Positions 35,777-46,841 of a stretch of 64,000 bases of DNA are shown piece after piece. Below the pieces are notes generated by a model, which saw nothing but the letters and a program-made list of their open reading frames with translations, was not told the origin of the DNA and did no database searches. The stretch is taken from NCBI GenBank assembly GCA_963678705.1, contig OY783210.1, positions 15,749,331 through 15,813,330 of the forward strand, read 5' to 3'. This stretch comes from Panorpa germanica. Lineage: Eukaryota; Arthropoda; Insecta; Mecoptera; Panorpidae. The translations under genes and the position numbers were made by a program. Each line of letters starts with the position of its first letter. Within the stretch, counting starts at the first letter, position 1.

Positions 35777-36930
35777 ATAACATTTTCCAATTACACGTAG
35801 AATGTATTTAAAGTACATAATAGCCAATAATAAATACTTGTACCATGTAATCGTAACAATGACATAAAAATATGATTTATGGGACAAATTTAACGAATCG
35901 AATTATAAATCATTTTGTGTATATTGTAGTTTATCTTTATTGCTCTATAAAATATAATTTGTTTATGTAATTTATTTTATTTAATATAACACTGTAAACG
36001 CATTGACCTAGCCTACTGCAATTTATATAAAAAATGTACAAAAACAAAACATAAAAATGTTGGACAGTAAAATACAAAAACTTATGTGGAAACTTTACTG
36101 AAACATTTTGAGTTACTTTAAAAGTGTGCATAGGCTCAATAAGTTTGTAGGATGACATATAGTGGCGCCACTATTGACAAATCCATATGTTTGCATATAG
36201 TTTTAGATAGTATCAACCTTCAAACGATTTGTGCTAAAATTTCATTACATTCCGACTATTAGTTTATGAATTACAGAGATTTAAGTGAAGCTACTTTTCA
36301 AAGTAGTAAGTTAAAAGTGTTGATAAAGCATTGCTTTCTAATATTCATTGCTTTGCTTGAACTGTATGTTTTTTCATTAAAGAGCTGTAAACTTGAAATT
36401 GCAACCCATATTGTCCCGATACATAAGCGTCTGTAGGTGTGAGCCATTCTATTCTGTAGTTCTGCCAGTTCTATTTTGTGTCTACCAACATTCGATAGCT
36501 TATCCTTTATACCATAACTTAAAAATATTCGAAAGACAATTTCAAAAAACGGTACTTCGAAATTTTGACATTATTTAGAATAAAATGAAAAGTATTTTAA
36601 ATTAATAATAATTCAACAAAAACCGTTATTCCATTATGGTACAATGCAGAAACGATTTATTTTTTATTGAAGAATATTAACGAATGAAAGAAAATCTGTT
36701 TTTGATAAGTCATTGCTTTGTACAATTACGAAATGCATCATAACAAACAATTAACAGTTATACGCGAAGTAAATGAATTGCTGCCATAATAAACCAATAA
36801 AAACCTAACATAAGAAAGAGGTGAGGTCTAGGTGCACAACCATTACATCACAACGCCCTGAGAAATAAACAAAACTTTTACAAAATCTTTACAATTATAT
36901 TTCATAAATAATTTACGTTTCTTTTCTGTT
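35777..36930. other. Sequence upstream of the exon candidate, nothing recognised
   Basis: AT-rich DNA. The ORFs at 35937-36158 (minus) and 36393-36578 (plus) are not supported. Confidence 0.55.
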
Positions 36931-36936
36931 TTACAG

Positions 36937-37130
36937 CATTGTTATGCGATATCCAATGAACCGTTCTACAGACACCCTGCTGGACCTAGGGGCCCCGCTG
37001 GAGCACCCTGGGGCCCTCAATGGACTCCTATCACCAGGGGCCATTACTCCAGCGATGTCATGCTCTATTGAAAATGTGCTAAACTCAGATGATGACAGCT
37101 GCTCGGAGATTGTAGGCGTGTGGAATCAAG
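36937..37130 (+). CDS. Probable internal coding exon, family not recognised
   Basis: A GC-rich 194-bp island lies in AT-rich DNA. It is bounded by a strong acceptor (TTTCTTTTCTGTTTTACAG ending at 36936) and a donor-like AAG/GTCAGG at 37131. The frame is open throughout, starting one base into the exon, and reads IVMRYPMNRSTDTLLDLG, then a Gly/Pro/Leu/Ala stretch, then IENVLNSDDDSCSEIVG. The Ser/Asp cluster fits a phosphorylated linker, as in regulatory or DNA-binding proteins. Length 194 gives a phase change (starts phase 2, ends phase 1). If unspliced, the frame ends at TAA 37142-37144. The ATG at 36944 could instead make it a first coding exon. Confidence 0.55.
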
Positions 37131-37144
37131 GTCAGGACCACTAA

Positions 37145-37394
37145 ATTATTTTATTATTTAAATTATTGATTTTTAATTAGGAAAGATTGATGTTTGATTG
37201 ACATTGATATTTAATTTATTCAACATTGAATAATAAGATAATGGCAATTGAATTTTTGAATGAAATTATATCTTTGCAAGATCTTGAAGTGCGTACCCAC
37301 TAAAATACCATACTACAAATAGTGTTTTAAATTAGAATTCAATTCTCATCATAAATTCATAAATTCAATATTAACTTAGTAATAAAATATTCTC
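37145..37394. other. Intron-like AT-rich DNA
   Basis: Nothing recognised between the exon candidate and the tRNA-like relic. Confidence 0.5.
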
Positions 37395-37465
37395 TCGTAC
37401 TTGGATTCGAACCCAGAGCTATCATTTAGTACATAGTCGCTTTTCAAATAAGCTATCCGGATCGA
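37395..37465 (-). pseudogene. tRNA-like relic (tRNA pseudogene or SINE head)
   Basis: The minus strand carries a perfect B box GGGTTCGAATCC (37403-37414). Upstream is a degraded A box in TAGCTTATTTGAAAAGC (about 37439-37455), whose flanks GCTT/AAGC form a D-stem. The A-to-B spacing of roughly 41 is that of an intronless tRNA. The T-stem pairs at 4 of 5 positions. The acceptor stem does not pair well and the anticodon loop is irregular, so it is not a working tRNA gene. Confidence 0.5.
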
Positions 37466-38578
37466 TATTTCATACTTACTTTTAATCGAAGTATTGTCCA
37501 CGTTTTCTAAAACAAAGGAGATGTGAAACTGCATATCAACACTATATGATAAGTAGAAAATTAACCTTGAAATTAGGTTGTGGCAAACTAGCAAGTGTGT
37601 AACTTGCACTGCTAGATAATTTTTTGCCTGTTCTTAATTAAAATTGATTTAAGAATCTGCACATGAATCATTCATTTCACGAGTATCTCATGTTTAACAT
37701 ATCAATTAAACTTGCCTCAAATTTTTTATTCTTTTTATTAATATTAATTTTAAACAAATAAACTCTTTGATGTTGGTAATAAAAAAAACCGTTAATTTTT
37801 AAATAAGATGTAACAACTTTATAATGATATAAATGATAGTACCTTCAAAATAAATGATTGATCGCCAAATCCCCAAATGTAGGTTACAAAGAACAGGTTA
37901 AAGTTAAAAGTATAAAAACAGGTATAACAACAAAATAATAATTAAAAAAAAGAATTCTAATCTATCACGAGTTCCGATAATGATAAATGTAGATACATCG
38001 TGTTAGCACGGCTCTACCATCTTTTACATAAGTTAACGAAATGATCGTGACCAATATAGAAGCGATAGAAAAAAAAGTGATGCCAATAAAAAAATAAAAT
38101 ACTGATGTACCTATATTTATAATCAATTGATTATTCATTTATTATAAAAAAAAGTTTAAGGAAGTCATGACAAGTGTACCAACTAAGAGAAAATACGTTG
38201 TAATTTCAATTGAAATCGTGAATGTGAATGGCGAAATTGTTCTTTTTGATTTCCGTTAACTATGGTTAAGAGACTTGGAATTAAATGTATGTACAGATGG
38301 TTTATTCTGATGTTGGTATTGAATATAAATGTAATTCTGCGAAAGTAACACTTTAAAATTTGAACTCATTATTATAATAACTTTATTTCTTTATATTTGA
38401 TGAACTGTTTACTTTGTAACCTCATTTCGCTTGCTTATACTTTGTAACTTAATGGTACAAATACACATGCTATTTAAATAACACGACAAGTTCACACTGG
38501 TTTTGATTTCACATGCTATTTATAAAATATTTATTTAGCAAATGTTGTTACAATAATTAATTTTAACTACAATATATC
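37466..38578. other. Intergenic or intronic, nothing recognised
   Basis: About 1.1 kb of AT-rich DNA without supported features. Confidence 0.55.
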
Positions 38579-38579
38579 T

Positions 38580-39135
38580 TACTAGAGGTTACCCCCGTCG
38601 CAAAGCGACGTCCTTTTGGCGTGTATGATTTGAAACCAATAAAATAATTCGTAATTACATTTCATATTTAATTCTATTTTTAAATTGAAATAAAATTTTT
38701 TTGAAATTTTGAATTTTTTTTATTAATAATATACTTAATTATTCTAGAATCCAGAATATGAACTTTCTCCAAAGTTCTCTACCGGGCCCACTAATTTCTT
38801 CAACCTCTCCTTTTTCAATTTCTAATTTTTGAGAAATGTCAGCATTGAAAACCTTAATACACATGCAAAATTTCAACTTTCTATCTTTTACGAATTAAAA
38901 GTAATACAGCAAAAAAGGGGTCCTTTTTTCAGTTTTTCCAAAATTACGGGTTTCCAGGAAATTCAGGGAAAAATCCGGGGACGCCAAAAGTCTTAGAACT
39001 TTTTTCTCTACTAAATAGGAAATTTTCAGACATTGAATGAGCCGTTTTCGAGCTACCATACAAAATTCAGTACCAAACATATAAGAATAGAAACATATAA
39101 GAATATAAACATACAGTTGGAATATTATAATATAG
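38580..39135 (+). repeat. Interspersed repeat beginning ACTAGAGGTTACCCCCGTCG
   Basis: Its start (CCCCCGTCGCAAAGCGACGT, itself a hairpin) and end (a run like TATTATAATATAGGA) have the same style as the element at 29392-29735. The phrase CAGGGAAAAATCCGGGGACG, CCAAAAGTCTTAGAAC is repeated at 28885. The longest ORF of the window (minus, 38895-39263, 122 codons) crosses this repeat into the next element and has no coding character. Confidence 0.65.
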
Positions 39136-39235
39136 GATTCTAAAGTACAGTTCCTGTCAATATATTGTGTAGGAAAACGTGGCACATCCCGGTGCACCCG
39201 CACCACTGGAATCGCGCTGTAAAATGAACCGGCTT

Positions 39236-39610
39236 CCCAGTAAACATTTTGGAGTAAATTCAACTTAATTTCTATTACGTATCATGAATTTTTTGTCTGG
39301 AACGTGTTCGTTTTCTATTCAGTCGTTCAAAGGAAAGGTCCTTTTTATGAGCTACAGACATTGCAACGACGGTTCACTGCTGAATTAAAAGCGGAGTAGG
39401 TTTATGATTTATGACCGGATAATAAAAATATACCCATGTGGGAAAGAAACAGAAATACTTAATGAATGATGTTGGAAAAAGAAAGAATATTATTATGAAA
39501 AACTAACACAAAATCTGTGACAGGTAGAGAACTTGTAAAGCGTTAGAATAGAATTGTACGAGTGACTCGAACTTCACCAAATAGGACACTTCACCAAATT
39601 GTTTACTGGG
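39236..39610 (+). mobile_element. TIR element family CCAGTAAAC, copy 2
   Basis: Ends CCCAGTAAACATTTTGGAGT and TCACCAAATTGTTTACTGGG are inverted repeats of about 17 matching bases. At 375 bp it is longer than the copies at 5007 and 49488. Its interior is mostly unrelated except near the right end, where CACCAAATAGGACACTTCAC repeats the terminal motif. Confidence 0.75.
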
Positions 39611-39696
39611 TTGCGATTCTCTAGCATATTGAAGTAACCATCATTAAAAAATAGAAACAATAAGAAATGTATTTAAGCAAATAAGAACATATTTAT

Positions 39697-39840
39697 ATTG
39701 TTAGGGATCTCTCAATTAAAAGGCAATAATTATATATAATTCATTAATTAATAATCTAGTGTTGTGTGTAGAACGTCCCGTGCTGTAAGCTAGCTTTCGG
39801 ATTAGATTCACAGCTATGCATTTAGAAATGTGTACCCTTC
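39697..39840 (+). repeat. Fragment related to the element at 32851-33130
   Basis: CTCTCAATTAAAAGGCAATA, then CACAGCTATGCATTTAG, parallels the right half of that element. Confidence 0.5.
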
Positions 39841-39844
39841 AAAT

Positions 39845-40724
39845 AAAGATTGTAAAACTAGTGTAAGAATAGTTATAAGAAATATTGCCTATAAGATATA
39901 AAATCTAACAAATAGTCAACTTTCCATGATAAAGGTGCTCTAAAATACCACTGATTATAAATTTTTAGACAAGATAACCTAAAATATATGAACAAGAAAC
40001 GTAAACAAGGTTACCAGCTCTTATACAGCATTAAAAACAAAAAACAAATGACTATTTATTAAGGTTATTGCCTTTCTTTAACAAGATATCAGCCAGTACG
40101 ATCGGAGCAATACTTCTTCTACACTTGTTCTCTTTGCAAGCATTCTATTATTGCTTAGTAATAGATACACATACACATATACTTGTATACAGCTTTACAT
40201 TGTATTTGCCAATCACTTGTTCAACATTGTCTGCATTATGCTCTGTGACGTCACTAACTACACTGTCCGCTGATCATGTTTTAAACTAAGTCTGGTCTCT
40301 GGTTGCCTGTCTCTGGTCTACTGGGTAGTTAGTAATTGCATGCAAACTGATAGTTTTAGCATCACGTAATTACTGATGGTGGTTTAATTGTTCATTTACA
40401 AGGGTTACACATTATAGTCTAATATACAGGTTAAGTTGCAGTGTTTATCACAGTAACATCTGGTGCTAATGGAGCATAATGCCACGTGTCCACATTTGAA
40501 ATAATAAATATTCGAATTTTTGTTATTATATTATTTAATTTTTGTCCTATTAACAAGCAATGCTGTATCAACACATGAAATTCAGATTTTTATATTGTTT
40601 TGAAAATTACAAAAGTAGTGCCACTAAAATCACTGTAACTTGTAAACTGATGGTTATAATGTCATGAAATTTGGACACATATCGTTTGAAGGTTGGCACT
40701 ATATAAAAATCATATGGATTTGTA
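39845..40724. other. Intergenic, nothing recognised
   Basis: The ORF at 40068-40289 is hydrophobic and unsupported. Confidence 0.55.
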
Positions 40725-41353
40725 ATGGGCTTGTGTCCTATGTCTTAATTTCTATAAAAGTGTACTATATATTGATAAAGTGGGTTACTAGAACCTCAAA
40801 TGTTCAATTATTTTTTAATAACTCCCTATACGTTTGGAGATATTAACAATGAAAAAAGTCATTTTGTCTCTTTAATTATTAAAGGGATTCAACGTTGTGC
40901 ACATTCCAAGTGCATGTGACATCACAATCCTTGTGTAAGGTTACCAACCTTACAGCTCATAAATCTCTACTATATGTACTTATATATCAAATATTATTTA
41001 CAGCTATTTCAAGGAATAATACAATTTAAATATTATGTCTACCTTAGCAGGGTTAAATAAAATAAAAACTTATTATTCTTAGACTTAACTTGATTATTTG
41101 ACTACCAACAGCTACAAAACATTACCACAGCACTGACCTACTCAACAAATAACTGACGTTAAAATGCATTTCACATCATACAAATATGGTCGACCATTTC
41201 TAGCGCTAAAACTACAATTCACACTTTTAATTGCTATATCTCCGTCAATATTTAGATATTTAATAAAATAGACACACCAATACACATTTATTAACATCAA
41301 TTTCAATCAACAATTGAAAAATCGACCATTAAAAAATGAGGACACAAGCCCAT
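40725..41353 (-). mobile_element. ATGGGCTTGTGTCC MITE, copy 6 (minus, 629 bp)
   Basis: Both 15-bp ends are intact. It shares the GTAAGGTTACCAACCTTAC hairpin and the AATCCTTGTGT insertion with copy 4 only. The left flank reads TTTGT directly before AATGGG, as at copies 5 and 9, suggesting a target preference or a longer terminus. Confidence 0.95.
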
Positions 41354-41431
41354 TAGGCATTATATTTAAAGCTTCCACTGACTTTACCATAATTATATTT
41401 AACTAACCTAATCTACAGTTAAAAGTGTAAC

Positions 41432-41634
41432 CGCCTTACAAATAAACCTGTTATAAAATTTATACCAGGTATAAACTGATAATAAGCCTGCCCGGACGGA
41501 CTTTATATCTGGTATACATTATAAATAAAATTAATTATAAAAATTAGATATAAAATTTATACCAGGTATAAAGCTCGAGGCTTATTCTCAGTTTATACCT
41601 GGTATAAATTTTATAACAGGTTTACTTGTAAAGC
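41432..41634. mobile_element. Fold-back element with about 57-bp near-perfect arms
   Basis: The left arm CTTACAAATAAACCTGTTAT, AAAATTTATACCAGGTATAA, ACTGATAATAAGCCT is matched in inverse by the right arm AGGCTTATTCTCAGTTTATA, CCTGGTATAAATTTTATAAC, AGGTTTACTTGTAAAG. Within each arm TTTATACCAGGTATAAA is itself a palindrome, and two further diverged copies of it lie in the central spacer. About 200 bp, non-coding. Confidence 0.88.
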
Positions 41635-42094
41635 AGTATAGGTTCTAAGCCTCTGTCTAAATACAAGAATACTGTATAAGAACAAATCCCATTAAATATA
41701 AATACAACTTCAATATATATATGTACAGTACAGTATTTTATATCGATGTATTAGTACACAAGCAGTGTATGTGAATATCACAGATTCGCGACAGGCAGAC
41801 TGCAATGCGCGTGTGTAGAATTTTAAACAAATTCAAAAATAGATGGGAAATAAAACTGGATTGATTTAATTCAATGATTGATGCTGGATAAGTTGATGAA
41901 TCATCGCATCAGTTGAGAGATAAAATACGTTGAATTTATCATTGGTGCATTTAATAGTGACTGTATAGTGTGATACATATGAATGGTTCCACGTCAAATC
42001 TAACAACAATAGATCGCTTGCACTTTTTAAAATAATTGAAACATTTTTTTGCGGAATAGACTTGTAGCTATAATCGTTTTTGGGACCCAAACCA
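41635..42094. other. Intergenic, nothing recognised
   Basis: The minus ORF 41866-42090 has no support. Confidence 0.55.
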
Positions 42095-42764
42095 ACGGGC
42101 TTGTGTCCTCATTTTTTAGTGGTCGATTTTTTAATTGTTGATTGAAATTGATGTTAATAAATATGTATTGGCGTGTCTATTTTATTAAATATCTAAATGT
42201 TGACGGAGATATAGCAATTAAAAATTTGAATCGTTGTTTTAGAAATGGTAAGTCATTTGTATGACGTGAAATGCATTTTGGTCAGTGCTGTGGTAATGTT
42301 TTGTAGCTGTTGGTAGTCAAAATAATCAAATCAAGTCAAAGAATAATAACTTTTTATTTTATTTAACCCTGTTACGTTAGACATAATATTTAAATTTGAT
42401 TGTTCCTTGAAATAGCTGTAAATAAAATTTGATATTTTGATATATAAATACATATAGCAGAGATATATGAGCTGTAAGGTTCGTAACCTGTAAACTTGTC
42501 AGAGTTCTGTCAAGAATATATCTCTCTTACGTTCTGTTGTATAAAAGAGATAGCAACTACCTTTTGTGATGTCACATGCATTTGGAATGTGTATAACGTT
42601 GAATCCCTTTAATAATTAAAGAAACAAAATGACTTTTTTAATTGTTAATATGTCCTAACATATAAGAAGTTATTAAAAAATAATTGATCATTTGAGGTTC
42701 TAGTAACCAACTTTATCAATATGTAGTACACTTTTATAGAAATTAAGACATAGGACAATCCCAT
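42095..42764 (+). mobile_element. ATGGGCTTGTGTCC MITE, copy 7 (plus, 670 bp)
   Basis: The left end has one change (ACGGGC). The right end has lost a few bases (GGACAATCCCAT). It is the longest copy and holds the extra insert AACCTGTAAACTTGTCAGAG, with a CTCTCTTAC/AAAAGAGATAG hairpin, between the GAGCTGTAAGGTT and GATGTCACATGC blocks. Confidence 0.93.
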
Positions 42765-43372
42765 TCTTAAACTTGACACCGATGTATTTAACACCTTGTG
42801 GTCAAAGATACAGAAAGCAACAAAACTACAAACATAATATTTGCTTATGAGATTGTTTATTCAACGCTTTCGACTTTTTAAAGGAATATTATAAACAAAA
42901 CAAATACAACTGCATATAAAATACGATAATATTTATTTTATTATATGAAGTACGGTCTATGATGATCGACCAATATTTATTGACAATATATTTTCTATTT
43001 CCTATTTATAAAAAAATAACAATAATAATAGACAAGTTAAAGATAGTTTGAGGTTGGTAGACATGTTTGCTGTTTACTTTTCTTATCTAAATATTGGCAA
43101 AACTGTACTTTATTTATCAGAAATTGATAAGCTTCGACAAAATTATTAAACAAAAACTGAAAAAAATCTGGAAATAAAATAGAGACTAAAATAATGTTTT
43201 ATGAACAAGTTGAGCTAAGTTGTCATCTTTTTTATACAACAGAGCGTAAAAGAGATAGCATAGTTAACATAAAACTCTTATACATATAACGAATAACTGA
43301 CTTATTCCTTAATAGTGCGACATGTTACGTCATAAACATGGCCGACATCTGTAACGCTAAAACTACAATTCA

Positions 43373-43930
43373 TACAGCAAGGTTTAGATTGGGAAATGAG
43401 GAAAAAGGAAACAGATACTGGGAAAGTAGTGAGGACAGAAAGTGTAGAGTGTGCGGAGCGGAGGACGAAACACTGGAGCACATTAAGTTTGAGTGTAAGG
43501 AAATAGTAGCGAGTGAAAGGAATATTGGCCAGCTATTAAAGGGAGACAGTGAAGGAAAGAGGTGGATGGCGGAAATAGTAAAAAGGAAAGGAAAAACAGG
43601 ACAATAAATAAGCTGGTGGCTGGGTTGCACAAGGAACAGGAAGAGAGAGGAAGTACTAAAAGATGCAGTGAAGGGAAGCAGGAGAAAGAAAGAAGTAGCG
43701 AGGAAACAGTTAAACTTCAGTCCAGAAAAATAGACTAGGTAATAGACCAGTCCAGAAGGAAGACTAGGGAAAATGAAGGAAGAGGGTCAAGAGAAGAAGA
43801 AGCAGAAAGTACTTTTGGAAATAAAAAGGTCTAGAATAGTTTAAATTTAATTGTAAGTTGAAGTATAGGAAATGTATTAAGAATATAGATTGTAAAGCCG
43901 AAAGGCGAACAATAAACAATTAATAATAAT
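43373..43930 (+). mobile_element. 5'-truncated non-LTR retrotransposon with 12-bp target duplication
   Basis: It is flanked by identical AACTACAATTCA at 43361-43372 and 43931-43942. It contains the end of the polyprotein frame, about 230 bp of 3' UTR with GGGTCAAGAGAAGAAGAAG, the terminal hairpin GCCGAAAGGC (about 43893), and a tail of TAA repeats. A TAA-repeat tail instead of poly(A) and a C-terminal CCHC knuckle point to the I/R1-related groups. Heavy 5' truncation is the usual result of target-primed reverse transcription. Confidence 0.92.
43377..43607 (+). pseudogene. Non-LTR ORF2 C-terminus with CCHC knuckle
   Basis: The frame reads ARFRLGNEEKGNRYW, then KCRVCGAEDETLEHIKFEC (C-x2-C-x8-H-x4-C), then LLKGDSEGKRWMAEIVKRK, and stops at TAA 43605-43607. 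This is the terminal part of an endonuclease/reverse-transcriptase polyprotein, after the RT domain, and is probably nucleic-acid binding. The catalytic domains are absent. The ORF appears to start at 43338, but that part is the host MITE. Confidence 0.88.
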
Positions 43931-44072
43931 AACTACAATTCAAAGTTTTAATTGCTATATCTCTGTCAACATTTATATATTTAATAAAATAAAATCGCCA
44001 ATATACATTTATTAACATCTATTTCAATCAACAATTATAAAATTTATCCCTCAGAAAGAAATTCACAAAATC

Positions 44073-46760
44073 TGAAATTATAAAATATTTTTTTGTAGTT
44101 ATACCTTCCGGCACACCTGTTGCTTTAACACAGCCTGGAGACCTACATATTACACGGCCATTATCTCCTAATTGTTTCTAATCTATTATCTCTACAACTC
44201 GCTAAAAACTAATCCACTATTTACAACAGTTACCGTCACTTATGATATCATTGCGTTATGAGTCATAATTCATATTTAATTTTAACATAATGTAATTATC
44301 TTAGTGAGGAATGTACACCTATTAGTAGAATTGCTTTGTAAGAGTAATTAATTATTGGCATTATTTACTTTCCATTACAGGTAAAAAATAACTGAATACT
44401 CACTTTAACTGCGTGATGTTATTATTAATATTTATAGTTCTGAAAAGTTGTTGAAGGCTAGCTTTGTATTTAGACTGCAGGTAATTGAATTAATAATCCA
44501 TTAATATTAATCAACTTTCTTACAAGAATTTAAAAAAAATATGTTCATCATTCCTCTTCACCAAAGAATTAGCATCACCTTCTTTCTATCATACCGCATA
44601 AACTCATACTTCAAGGTTTTTCGTCTATTTTGCAAGTTAGTGTTATGTTTTGTTAAATAGATATAGCTTGCAAACGTCTTAGCGTTATTTTTTTATCGAC
44701 CAATACTTCACACTCTCTACTGCAATATTCGAAGGAATGCATTCTGTTAGAGTTTAAATCCTTTTTATATATTTCTATTACCAACACAATAACACATAAT
44801 TTTTTCCATTCTATTGCTAACTTCATACATAATACATTTGCAATATGTAAATATTAACATAACTTTTGACCGTAACGAAGTTTTATCCTCATATTATTAC
44901 AGTTGTACATTTAATAATTTGTTATTTTAACATATTTTTTTATTCAAAAATACTTGTATATAGTTAGTGTCAAATATTCATAACCTAAAAAAATAATAAA
45001 GAGAAAAAAAAAGTAATTTCAAAATATAGTTAATTACAAAACTCGTTTTTGCTCAAAGCTAATAAGTAACACGGACCCTGAGGGGTTATGATTACTTGCA
45101 TATATGTATACAAATAATAATCATTATATTACATTATAATATCAGTGACAATAATGCAATAGTGAGCTAAGCGAAATGAAAGAAAACTTTTTGATAAAAG
45201 AAACTTAAATAGTTTAAATAGTGGAGGTTTGAGTCTTCGATGGGTATGCAATTTATACAAATTATTAGAAAGAAGATTGTTAGTAATATAACTAGTATCT
45301 GAGATAGAACAAATACATTTATTAAAAATAACAATAAATATAATTAGAAACTTGTACATAAGTAATACAAAAGTCTGGTAAATGAAATGAATGTACATGG
45401 TTTGAAACATTGCTAACAGCTATCGTTTTCCTAGTACACAATCTTATCAATAAAGCAAGTAATTTATAATTATACATATATAAATGATAAATATATATAT
45501 CAAGAAATCACATTCTATTATATATTGAACAGTTATCGCTTTTATTTAACAATAATATTAGCTAGCAAGCGCAATATGAACTCAACTTCAGACCTGTTAT
45601 GATCATAAAATCTCATTTGGCAATATTAATATTCTGTTTGTTATTGTTCTCAAGAAGTGTGTTATGTGTTTCGTTGTGTAACAAACAATTCTAAATTATT
45701 AATAAATACTGTTACTATAACGTATGATTTATTTTATCTTAACTAAAAGAAATTGTTGATAACTATGATAGTATTTTTTCAATGTGTCAAGTTTAATTTC
45801 AAGTGTTTGACAAGTAGATGTTAGTGTTCGTAATTTGAGGTTATATTTTACTGTAGACAATATTTTGACATACATTTTATTAAATTCGCGATTATAATTC
45901 GCGTATTAGATACTATAAACGTATATATAATAAACAACATAGAGGTAGTGAGCTTGTGTTTTTGCATCATGTTTAGCATGAATCATTAAAACTATGCAAT
46001 GCAGCAAAGAGTTTCATTACAGTTGATAACTGATAACTTTCTTTGTATTTTTACTGATAAGATTGGCGCCGGCAACTATTTATCATTACAATACAATTGT
46101 TTGCAGTCTCGTAGTGAATATTTACAAATAGAAACGTGATATTATCATACAATTACAAAGACATACATGTCAAATCTATGTCAATATAAGCGTAAGGTGC
46201 ATTTACTTTCTTAGAAATATTTTAGATTTTTTTGTGTCATTATTATATTTAGTGAAATATTTGTTATTTGGTTTTCTTAACATTAATTCGTTTATAAATA
46301 TTGATAATTGATAAATCAAAAAATCAATATTCAAATATGTATGTTAGATAACATCATATTTTTGCACTTATTCTAATTGCTGTTCAAGTAGTTGTCAATT
46401 TATGGCTAGTAAAAATTGTTAAATTGTTAATTAAACGAAACTTTGTTAGACAAACTAAGAAACTAAACAAAAACATAATACATATATATGAAAGTAGTAT
46501 GTCATTCTGATTCAGTGATATTAACTAAATTATACAATATTATCATGCACCTTACAATGATTGAAATTAATTACAGCACCGACAGTACGAAATCGCACCG
46601 CCAGGGGGTATTCTGATAATTTATTGCATAACTTTCTTGCCCTAATTTTAATACTAAAGTGTTGTATATACTCATACTACAGAATATGAATGAAACTTAG
46701 TTCACATAATTAATAATAAACATGTATTATAATTTATTGGATAACATATATCAGTGTAAA
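44073..46760. other. Long intergenic stretch, nothing recognised
   Basis: About 2.7 kb of AT-rich DNA. No repeat of the families above, no RNA gene and no credible ORF (the minus ORF 45129-45410 has no support). A short GC-richer spot lies at 46575-46612, about 190 bases before the first-exon candidate. Confidence 0.5.
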
Positions 46761-46797
46761 ACAAGTGTTTAATTATTGGTAAAGTGTGTGAAAAATA

Positions 46798-46841
46798 TGG
46801 ACAAATATTCATCAACAGATTCTGAACCAGGAGATTATTTT
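46798..46841 (+). CDS. Possible short first coding exon
   Basis: ATG at 46798 opens MDKYSSTDSEPGDYF and is followed at once by a strong donor (TTTTG/GTAAGC, GT at 46842). The hydrophilic Ser/Asp/Glu/Pro peptide is unlike translated background and stands against the T-rich hydrophobic run after the donor. It would be an alternative first exon of a plus-strand gene. No partner exon can be linked, and the exon at 36937 lies upstream so it cannot follow. Confidence 0.3.

Larger units (their letters stand above)
43226..44072 (-). mobile_element. Diverged relative of the ATGGGC MITE, split by a retrotransposon
   Basis: The right part (43943-44072) follows the left half of the main MITE in reverse: TCAAAGTTTTAATTGCTATA, TCTCTGTCAACATTTATAT, AAAATCGCCAATATACATTT, CAATCAACAATTATAAAA. 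The left part (43226-43372) carries TATACAACAGAGCGTAAAAG and ACATGGCCGACATCTGTAACGC. The two parts are contiguous once the insert at 43373-43930 is removed. Boundaries are approximate because both termini are eroded. Confidence 0.75.

Noticed and set aside
38895-39263. Longest ORF in the window (minus strand, 122 codons)
   Set aside because: It runs across two repeats (38580-39135 and the element starting 39236) and its peptide is explained by their sequences. No domain or splice context.
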